Below the pieces are notes generated by a model. That model was not told where the DNA came from and searched no databases. It saw only the letters and a list, made by a program, of their open reading frames with translations. Source: an uncultured Hyphomicrobiales bacterium (GTDB taxonomy: Bacteria; Pseudomonadota; Alphaproteobacteria; Rhizobiales; Beijerinckiaceae). Taken from it: a stretch of 7,212 bases of DNA. Location of the stretch: contig CAIXDD010000448.1 of NCBI GenBank assembly GCA_903918155.1, positions 1-7,212 on the forward strand. Reading direction: 5' to 3'. Both the position numbers and the translations under genes were made by a program. Each line of letters begins with the position of its first letter. Position 1 is the first letter of the stretch. This document shows, piece after piece, positions 1-6,078 of this stretch.

Positions 1-2
1 CA

Positions 3-758
3 AGGCTCGCCCGGGTGAGCCAGGCCATCGCCCATGCGGAAGAGCGGCAGACCCGGGCGCTGGCGGGCGTGGGCGCCCTCGCGCGCGAAGAGGCCCGGCG
101 GCTGCGCATGGCCTTCGCCGAACTGGGCGTCCACGCCGACCGCTTTCTCGGCGCCGACCAGCGCCGCCCGCAGGCCGGGGCGAAGATCGCAATCGGAAAA
201 GGCGCGGGGCCGGGCGCGGCGACGGGCGGGCCGTTCGTGCCCTTCAAGGTCAATCCGGACGGCACGCCCTTCGAGCGCGAAGTGGCGCAATTGCAGGACG
301 ACGTGCGCCTCGCCGACCGGCTGCGTCGCGCTTTGGGCGACGCGCCCCTCGGGCGCCCCCTGCCCGACCATGCGGAGACGACCTCGGGCTTCGGCGCGCG
401 CACCGATCCCTTTCTCGGACGCCCCGCCCATCACGCCGGCGTGGACTTCCGCGACGCCCATGGCGCGCCCGTGCGGGCCACCGGAGCGGGGCGCGTCTCC
501 CACGCCGGCCCCTCCGGCGGCTATGGCAATCTCGTCGAGATCGACCATGGCGGGGGCCTGACGACGCGCTACGCGCATCTGTCCGCCATTTCGGTGATGG
601 AAGGGCAATTCCTGCCCGCCGGCGCGATCGTGGGATCGCTGGGCTCGACCGGCCGATCCACCGGCCCGCATCTGCATTACGAAGTGCGCATCGACGACGA
701 GCCCGTCGATCCCATGCGCTTCCTGCGCGCGGGCCAGCGCCTGTCCGCGCGCGGCTAG
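3..758 (+). CDS. M23 (LytM-type) zinc metallopeptidase, 5' end outside the window
   Basis: Probable periplasmic or membrane-anchored peptidoglycan endopeptidase of the M23 family. The frame is open to the left edge, so the gene very probably starts upstream; the GTG at 15 is only the first possible internal start. Counting from that GTG, the C-terminal half carries the family signature: SGFGxRxDPF near 124-133, HAGVD with zinc ligands H140 and D144, RYAHLS at 185-190 (H188), and GPHLHYEV with HLH at 219-221, followed by the usual PVDPMRFL tail. All the ligands of an active enzyme appear present, so it does not look like a degenerate EnvC-type activator. Residues 1-45 and 84-107 are charged and helical, perhaps coiled coil, as in rhizobial relatives. 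Stop TAG is at 756-758; a 66-base gap precedes the next gene. The exact substrate bond is not deducible. Confidence 0.9.
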   Translation, partial: RLARVSQAIAHAEERQTRALAGVGALAREEARRLRMAFAELGVHADRFLGADQRRPQAGAKIAIGKGAGPGAATGGPFVPFKVNPDGTPFEREVAQLQDDVRLADRLRRALGDAPLGRPLPDHAETTSGFGARTDPFLGRPAHHAGVDFRDAHGAPVRATGAGRVSHAGPSGGYGNLVEIDHGGGLTTRYAHLSAISVMEGQFLPAGAIVGSLGSTGRSTGPHLHYEVRIDDEPVDPMRFLRAGQRLSARG

Positions 759-824
759 CACCGCTGCGGCATTGCCAAAGACCACGCGGCGGCGCAAGGA
801 AAAGGCGCAACGCGGAACCGCCCC

Positions 825-1760
825 ATGCCCAAAGAATCTGCGCAGCCGGCCGCGAACGGTCCGGCCGCCGCCTCGCCGCTGGCGCGCCTGCTCGCCAATC
901 CCTGGCTGATGCTGGCGCTGGCGGGCCTGTTCTGGAGCGGCAACCATATCGCGGGACGCGCCGGCGCGGGCCATGTGCCGCCGATGAGCCTGGGCTCGCT
1001 GCGCTGGCTTCTGGGGGCTGCGATCCTGTGGCCCTTCGTCGCCGGCCATGTGCGGCGCGATTGGCCCGTCCTGCGCGCGGGCTGGCGGCGCGTGCTGGGC
1101 CTGAGCCTGCTCGGCGGCGCCTTGTTCTCCAGCATCCAATATGTGGCGCTTCAGCACACGAGCGCGCTGAATGCGTCGATCTTCAATTCCTTCGCGCCGG
1201 CGGTCATCGTGGCGATCGGGGCGCTGGCCTTTCGCGAACGTCTGCGCGCGCTCAACCTGTTCGGCGTGGCGGTCTCCTTCTGCGGCGTCATGGCCATCGT
1301 CAGCCGCGGCGAGCTGTCGGCTTTCGCGAGCCTCGCCTTCAATTTCGGCGACGTGCTGCTTCTGCTCAACATGGTGGTCTGGGCGATCTACAGCGTCTTC
1401 CTGCGCCTGCGCCCGCCCGTGCATCCGCTCACCTTCACCTTCTGCCTCGCGCTGATCGCGGGCGTGGCGCTTGCGCCCTTCTGGGCGCTGGAACATGCGC
1501 GCGGCTTCGCCTTCCAGCCGACGGCGCTCACCTTTTCCGTGCTCACTTATGTGACGATCTTTCCGGGCCTGCTCGCCTATATCTGCTGGAACCGCGGCGT
1601 GGAGGCGGTGGGCGCCTCGCGCGGCGGCGTTTTCCTGCATCTCATCCCCGTCTATGGCGCCATTCTCGCCACGCTGCTTCTGGGCGAAACGCTGACGGGC
1701 TTCCATGTCGCAGGCTGCGCGCTGATCCTCGCCGGCGTGTGGTTCGCTAGCCGCAAATAG
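825..1760 (+). CDS. EamA/DMT-superfamily inner-membrane transporter
   Basis: A 311-residue integral membrane protein of the drug/metabolite transporter superfamily, which exports or takes up small metabolites. About ten hydrophobic helices can be seen (roughly 27-45, 55-73, 90-108, 118-136, 142-160, 173-193, 201-220, 235-254, 266-286, 290-308). The two EamA halves are recognisable as a duplication: the stretch near 125-158, with the helix-ending FRERL (E138), mirrors the stretch near 275-307, with LLGETL (E288). The FWSGN near 36-40 is typical of the first helix. Length is normal for the family. The ATG at 825 is chosen because a GGAA (814-817) lies upstream and an alanine-rich cytoplasmic tail precedes helix 1; the ribosome site is weak. 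Substrate cannot be told from sequence. It probably shares a transcript with the YkvA-like gene 8 bases downstream. Confidence 0.9.
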   Translation: MPKESAQPAANGPAAASPLARLLANPWLMLALAGLFWSGNHIAGRAGAGHVPPMSLGSLRWLLGAAILWPFVAGHVRRDWPVLRAGWRRVLGLSLLGGALFSSIQYVALQHTSALNASIFNSFAPAVIVAIGALAFRERLRALNLFGVAVSFCGVMAIVSRGELSAFASLAFNFGDVLLLLNMVVWAIYSVFLRLRPPVHPLTFTFCLALIAGVALAPFWALEHARGFAFQPTALTFSVLTYVTIFPGLLAYICWNRGVEAVGASRGGVFLHLIPVYGAILATLLLGETLTGFHVAGCALILAGVWFASRK

Positions 1761-1768
1761 AGGCGCCG

Positions 1769-2170
1769 ATGGTCCGGCTCGAACGCCTGCGCGAGGCCGC
1801 CCGCGCCCTGAAGCGCGAAATCACAGCCCTCGCCATCGCCGCCCGCGACCCGCGCGCGCCGCTGCGCGCCAAGGCTTTCGCGCTCTTCGTGGTGGCTTAT
1901 GCGCTGAGCCCGGTGGACCTGATTCCCGATTTCGTGCCCGTGCTGGGCCTGCTCGACGATCTGATCCTCGTGCCGCTCGGCCTGTGGATCGCGCTGCGGC
2001 TCATGCCGCCGGACCTGATGGCGGAGGCCCGCGCCAAGGCGCGCGAGGCCGAACGTCTCCCCAAAAACCGGCTGGCGGGCGCGATCGTCGTGAGCCTCTG
2101 GCTCGGCGCGGCCGCGATCTGCGCATGGTTCGTCAGCGACTGGTTTTTCGGCGAAGCGGGCGCGGGCTAG
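1769..2170 (+). CDS. YkvA/DUF1232 family small membrane protein
   Basis: A 133-residue protein with the DUF1232 (YkvA) core at about residues 30-72, recognised by YALSPVDLIPDFVPVLG followed by LLDDLILVPLGL, the signature of this family of unknown function. A charged helical segment (80-101) leads into a second hydrophobic stretch at about 102-126 that probably spans the membrane. Start ATG at 1769 has an AGAGG (1759-1763) five bases upstream, overlapping the stop codon of the transporter gene, which suggests translational coupling and one operon. DUF1232 proteins have no settled biochemical role, so none is assigned. It is the last plus-strand gene before the convergent prfB. Confidence 0.87.
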   Translation: MVRLERLREAARALKREITALAIAARDPRAPLRAKAFALFVVAYALSPVDLIPDFVPVLGLLDDLILVPLGLWIALRLMPPDLMAEARAKAREAERLPKNRLAGAIVVSLWLGAAAICAWFVSDWFFGEAGAG

Positions 2171-2231
2171 AAGGCGCAGCGCTGGCGCGCGCGGCTGCCG
2201 ATGCCGATGCCGATGCGGACGCGGCTGCGGA
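2171..2231. other. Convergent intergenic gap with a short hexamer repeat
   Basis: Sixty-one bases separate the stop of the YkvA-like gene from the stop of prfB. The gap holds three perfect copies of GCCGAT (2197-2214), flanked by two copies of GCGGCTGC (2191-2198 and 2221-2228). An 8-base palindrome, CAGCGCTG, lies at 2177-2184. No hairpin followed by a T-run is visible on either strand, so I see no intrinsic terminator here despite the convergent arrangement. Confidence 0.5.
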
Positions 2232-3363
2232 TCAGTCCACGTCCTCGACTTGTCCCGGCCCGCCGCCGTAGACGCGCTGGGCGAGCGAGGCCTGCATGAA
2301 TTCGTCGAGATCGCCGTCGAGCACGTCGGAGGGCGTGCCGGACGTGTGGCCCGTGCGCAGGTCCTTCACCATCTGATAGGGCTGCAGCACATAGGATCGG
2401 ATCTGGTGGCCCCAGCCGATGTCGGTCTTGGAGGCGGCGGCGGCGTTCTTCTCCGCCTCGCGCAGCTCCAGCTCCCGCTCGTAGAGGCGCGCGCGCAACA
2501 TGTCCCACGCCTGCGCGCGGTTCTTGTGCTGGGAGCGTTCCTGCTGGCTCGCCACGACGATGCCGGTGGGCATATGCGTGATGCGAACCGCCGAATCCGT
2601 CTTGTTGACGTGCTGGCCGCCCGCGCCCGAGGCGCGATAGGTGTCGATGCGGCAATCGCTCTCGTTGATGTCGATCTGGATGCGGTCGTCGACCACGGGA
2701 TAGACCCAGACGGAGGCGAAGCTCGTATGGCGGCGCGCATTGGAATCGAACGGCGAAATGCGCACGAGGCGATGCACGCCCGACTCGCTCTTCAGCCAGC
2801 CATGGGCGTTGTGGCCCTTGATCACCAGCGTGGCGGACTTGATGCCCGCCTCGTCGCCCGGCGTCTCCTCGATGAGGTCCACCTGGAATTTCCGCCGCTC
2901 GCCCCAGCGCGCATACATGCGCGCGAGCATGCGCGCCCAATCGCAGCTTTCCGTGCCGCCGGCGCCCGAATGGACTTCGACATAGGTGTCGTTGGCGTCC
3001 GCCTCGCCGGAGAGAAGGGATTCGATCTCGCGCCGCTTGGCCTCGGCGACGAGGCCCTTGAGCAGCGAAACGCCCTCCTGCTCGGTCTCGGAATCGGCCT
3101 CCGCCTCGCCCAGCTCCACGAGCGTCACCGCATCGTCGAGTTCGCGTTCGAAACGCGTGAGCGAACCCAGCCGGTCCTCGAGATCGGTGCGCTCGCGCAT
3201 GATCTTCTGCGCGGCCTCGGCGTCGTTCCAGAGCGAAGGGTCTTCGGCCTTGGCGTTCAGTTCCGCCAGACGGCGTTGCGCGGCGTCGACGTCAAAGATG
3301 CCTCCTCAGCAGTCCCACGGACTGCTTGATCTGTTCGACGAGCGATTCGGCTTCCGCGCGCAT
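2232..3363 (-). CDS. prfB: Peptide chain release factor 2, with programmed +1 frameshift
   Basis: RF2 recognises UGA and UAA stop codons on the ribosome and triggers release of the finished protein. The gene is read in two frames: 3363-3295 gives 23 residues beginning MRAEAESLVEQIK, then UGA at 3294-3292; a +1 shift on the CUU codon continues in frame from 3293 to the stop at 2234-2232. The product is 376 residues, the family's normal length. In full-length numbering the stop-recognition tripeptide SPF is at 203-205 and the catalytic GGQ at 248-250, inside SGAGGQHVN; the residue four before the first G of GGQ is Ala, the common form rather than the Thr of E. coli K-12. The ATG at 3363 has no good Shine-Dalgarno, but its product matches the start remembered for alphaproteobacterial RF2. 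mrcA ends 64 bases upstream on the same strand. Starting at the internal ATG at 3200 would lose 54 residues. Confidence 0.95.
3291..3306 (-). promoter_or_regulatory. prfB: prfB programmed +1 frameshift site
   Basis: Read on the minus strand, the site is AGGAGG CAT CTT TGA C: an internal Shine-Dalgarno-like AGGAGG (3306-3301), a three-base spacer, the slippery CTT (3297-3295) and an in-frame TGA (3294-3292) followed by C. This is the arrangement known from E. coli prfB. When RF2 is scarce the ribosome pauses at UGA and slips +1 to make RF2; when RF2 is plentiful it terminates after 23 residues. The frames before and after the site join exactly into RF2 homologous sequence. Confidence 0.95.
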
Positions 3364-3427
3364 GGGACCCACTGACTGAAAAGCGTTGCGTCGTTCATAC
3401 TGACGCGGCGCACGCCTGTAAACCGCC

Positions 3428-5827
3428 CTAGTAAAGCCCGCCCGTTCCCGTGCCGATGGCGCGGTCGGAGACCGGCCCCCCGGGGCCGCGGAAAGCGGCG
3501 TCGCCCAGATAGGAATCCGGCGGCGCGGTGCCCGGCTTGAAACCTTCCAGAATCGAGCCCGCCCCCGTCGCGCGCGTGCCCGAACGCGGATCGATGGAGA
3601 TGAGCTTGATGCCCGGCGGCACGCGGAAGGGCGCGTCGGGCTTGTTCTTCAGGGCCACTTTCATGAAGTCGCGAAAGATCGGCGCGGCGTAGCGGCCCGC
3701 CGTCGCGGAATTGCCCAGCGAACGCGGGCGGTCGTAGCCCATGAAGACGCCCACGGCGAGATCGGGCGAGAAGCCGACGAACCACACGTCCTTCGCGTCA
3801 TTGGTCGTGCCGGTCTTGCCGGCGATGCGCTTGCCGACGTCTTTCACCACGGTGGCGGTGCCGCGCTGGACGACGCCCTCCATCATGGAGGTGATCTGAT
3901 AGGCGGTGAGCGGATCGAGCACCTGCTCGCGCTTGTCGATCAGGCGCGGCTCGGCCTGATTGTCCCAGCGCTCCGCATCGCAGCCCTCGCATACGCGCTG
4001 GTCGTGCTTGTAGATCGTGCGGCCCCACCGATCCTGAATGCGGTCGATCAGCGTGGAGCGGATGCGCCGCCCCCCGTTCGCCATCATGGAATAGGCGGTG
4101 GTCATGCGCAGCACCGTCGTCTCGCCCGCGCCCAGCGACATGGAGAGGAACGGCGGCATTTCGTCATAGACGCCGAAGCGCTTCGAATATTCCGCGATCA
4201 GCGGCATGCCCACGTCGCGCGCGAGGCGCACGGTCATCAGGTTCTTCGACAATTCGATTCCATAGCGCAGCGTATGCGCGCCGGTGGGCCGACCGTCGTA
4301 ATTGTCCGGCCGCCAAATCTCGCCATTGCCCTGATCGATCTCGATGGGTTCGTCGAGCACGATGGAGGACGGGGTGTAGCCGTTGTCCAGCGCCGTCGCA
4401 TAGACGAAGGGCTTGAAGGACGAGCCCGGCTGGCGCAGCGCCTGCGTGGCGCGGTTGAACTCCGACTGGTCGAAGGAGAAGCCGCCCACCATCGCCAGCA
4501 CGCGCCCGGTGTAAGGATCCATCGCCACCATCGCGCCCGACACTTCGGGAATCTGGCGCAGGCGATATTCGTTCGCGCGCCCGTCCACGGGCTCGACATA
4601 GACGACGTCGCCGGGCTGGAGCGCCTGACGCGGGCGCCGCCCCGTCCAGCGCATGCCCTCGGCCGGGAGCACGCCGGTCTGGCGCTCGCGCGACACCGCG
4701 CCGCCGCCCTCGCGTTCCGGCTGCAAGCCGAGGCGGGCGGCGTTGTCGCCCACGTCGAGCACGACGGCGAGCCGCCAGGGCTTCACGTCGCCCAGCGCGG
4801 GAATCTCGGCCAGCGGCGGGCCCCAATCGTCGGAAATGTTGATCGAGCGCATCGCGCCGCGGAAGCCCTGCGCCTCGTCGAAGCGCACGAGCCCGTCCAC
4901 CAGCGCCTTGCGGGCGAGCACCTGCATTTGCGGATCGAGCGTGGTGCGCACGGACAAGCCGCCCTCGTAGACTTTCTTCTCGCCGTAACGATCGAGCAAT
5001 TCGCGCCGCACTTCCTCGGCGAAATAGCCCGCGACATAGGCGTTGGGCGACAGGACGCGCGGATTGACCGCCAGCGGTTCGCGCCGGGCCTTCTCGGCCT
5101 CATCGGGCGTGATGTGCCCGTCGTCGACCATGCGGCCGATCACGTAATTGCGGCGCGCGACCGCGGCGTCGCGGTTGCGGAAGGGATTGAGCGTGCTGGG
5201 CGCCTTGGGCAGCGCGGCGAGATAGGCCGCCTCCGCCACGGTCAGCTCATGCAGCGCCTTGCCGTAATAATTCAGCGCGGCCGCCGCCACCCCGTAGGAA
5301 TTCATGCCGAGGAATATCTGATTGAGATAAAGCTCGAGGATCTTGTCTTTCGAATAGGCAGCCTCGATGCGGAAGGAGAGCAGCGCCTCGCGGATCTTGC
5401 GCTCGAACGTCTGTTCGTTGGAGAGCAGGAAGTTCTTCGCGACCTGCTGGGTGATGGTGGAGGCGCCCTGCATGCGACGGTCGCCGCGCACGAGGATCAG
5501 CACGGCGCGCGCGATGCCTTCGGGATCGATGCCGTTATGCGAATAGAAATTCTTGTCCTCGGCGGAGAGGAAGGCGTTCTTCACCATCGGGGGAATGGCG
5601 GAGGCTGGCAGGAACAGGCGGCGCTCGCGCGCATATTCGGCGAGCAGGCTGCCGTCGGCGGCGTGCACGCGCGTCATCACGGGCGGTTCGTAATTGCGCA
5701 ATTGCGTATAGTCGGGCAGATCCTGCTCGTAATGCCAGATCACCAGCCCGACCACGGCGGCTGCGGCGATGAAAACCATCGCGCCGGTGGCGAACAGGAA
5801 GCCGAAAAATCTGAAGATCGAACCCAT
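3428..5827 (-). CDS. mrcA: Penicillin-binding protein 1A, bifunctional glycosyltransferase/transpeptidase
   Basis: Class A PBP of 799 residues that polymerises lipid II into glycan strands and cross-links the stem peptides, on the periplasmic face of the inner membrane. A signal-anchor helix spans about 4-31. The GT51 domain (about 50-230) shows EDKNFYSHNG with catalytic E90, GASTITQQVAKN at 121-132, and the KILELYLNQIFLG stretch from 162. An OB-like segment lies at about 320-430. The transpeptidase has SSFK with nucleophile S469, SKN at 527-529 and KTGTT at 671-675, so both activities look intact. A CxxC (C613, C616) sits between SKN and KTG. The start at 5827 has AGAGG (5836-5832) four bases upstream and gives the short cytoplasmic tail expected. 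It lies between the amidase and prfB, all on the same strand. Also called ponA in some genomes. Confidence 0.96.
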   Translation of the reverse strand: MGSIFRFFGFLFATGAMVFIAAAAVVGLVIWHYEQDLPDYTQLRNYEPPVMTRVHAADGSLLAEYARERRLFLPASAIPPMVKNAFLSAEDKNFYSHNGIDPEGIARAVLILVRGDRRMQGASTITQQVAKNFLLSNEQTFERKIREALLSFRIEAAYSKDKILELYLNQIFLGMNSYGVAAAALNYYGKALHELTVAEAAYLAALPKAPSTLNPFRNRDAAVARRNYVIGRMVDDGHITPDEAEKARREPLAVNPRVLSPNAYVAGYFAEEVRRELLDRYGEKKVYEGGLSVRTTLDPQMQVLARKALVDGLVRFDEAQGFRGAMRSINISDDWGPPLAEIPALGDVKPWRLAVVLDVGDNAARLGLQPEREGGGAVSRERQTGVLPAEGMRWTGRRPRQALQPGDVVYVEPVDGRANEYRLRQIPEVSGAMVAMDPYTGRVLAMVGGFSFDQSEFNRATQALRQPGSSFKPFVYATALDNGYTPSSIVLDEPIEIDQGNGEIWRPDNYDGRPTGAHTLRYGIELSKNLMTVRLARDVGMPLIAEYSKRFGVYDEMPPFLSMSLGAGETTVLRMTTAYSMMANGGRRIRSTLIDRIQDRWGRTIYKHDQRVCEGCDAERWDNQAEPRLIDKREQVLDPLTAYQITSMMEGVVQRGTATVVKDVGKRIAGKTGTTNDAKDVWFVGFSPDLAVGVFMGYDRPRSLGNSATAGRYAAPIFRDFMKVALKNKPDAPFRVPPGIKLISIDPRSGTRATGAGSILEGFKPGTAPPDSYLGDAAFRGPGGPVSDRAIGTGTGGLY

Positions 5828-5846
5828 GAAGCCTCTGCCTTCGGCG

Positions 5847-5870
5847 GCCGGGACTCAAAAGATCCCCGGC
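5847..5870 (-). promoter_or_regulatory. Inverted repeat in the mrcA leader
   Basis: GCCGGG (5847-5852) pairs with CCCGGC (5865-5870) across a 12-base loop; the stem can lengthen with a one-base bulge. It ends about 20 bases upstream of the mrcA start codon and just upstream of its Shine-Dalgarno. It could be a leader hairpin, an operator, or chance in GC-rich DNA. No T-run follows, so it is not a standard terminator. Confidence 0.3.
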
Positions 5871-5980
5871 GCGCGCCTGCGGATATCACGGCGAGGAAGG
5901 CGGCGCGACCATGACCTTCGCCATCGTCCCGGCGCCCAAACCCCGCTTCGCACGCGTCTCGTTCCGCAGGGATCGGGCCG

Positions 5981-6014
5981 CCCCAAAGTCCCCAACGTCC
6001 CCAACGCCCTGAAC
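5981..6014. repeat. Short tandem repeat, 9-base unit
   Basis: GTCCCCAAC occurs twice back to back (5988-5996 and 5997-6005), preceded by a partial copy CCCCAAA (5981-5987) and followed by a degenerate copy (6006-6014). It lies in the 250-base gap between the amidase and mrcA. No function is evident. Confidence 0.45.
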
Positions 6015-6044
6015 GCAACGCCTGACGCGCCTTTGTGTCGATAT

Positions 6045-6078
6045 GGCGGCGCGCCGCCTTTCTTGCGAGGCCCCTCGC
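6045..6078 (-). terminator. Two adjacent inverted repeats just after the amidase stop
   Basis: Directly after the amidase stop (minus strand) comes a GCGAGG/CCTCGC inverted repeat (6078-6065), then a perfect 14-base palindrome, GGCGGCGCGCCGCC (6058-6045). Their position fits a 3'-end or attenuating structure for the amidase transcript. No T-run follows on the minus strand, and the T-rich stretch 6059-6064 would suit the other strand, where there is no gene to end. The call is therefore weak. Confidence 0.25.

Noticed and set aside
1028..1750. 240-codon plus-strand frame inside the EamA gene
   Set aside because: It is an out-of-frame, Arg-rich shadow; the 825-1760 frame gives a coherent ten-helix transporter.
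2250..3329. 359-codon plus-strand open frame antisense to prfB
   Set aside because: It is a shadow of the RF2 coding sequence, with no recognisable domain and no ribosome site of note.
3201..3363. prfB as a disrupted gene with a frameshift mutation
   Set aside because: The break falls exactly at CUU UGA C with the AGGAGG stimulator at the correct spacing, which marks programmed frameshifting rather than damage.
3306..3398. 30-codon upstream ORF on the minus strand overlapping the prfB start and ending at the frameshift stimulator
   Set aside because: It starts at an ATG without a Shine-Dalgarno, has no recognisable product, and its overlap with prfB is out of frame; chance is the simpler explanation.
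4004..5914. 636-codon plus-strand open frame antisense to mrcA
   Set aside because: It is complementary to a PBP1A gene with all catalytic motifs intact. Long antisense frames are common in very GC-rich DNA, and its product is rich in His, Arg and Ala with no recognisable domain.
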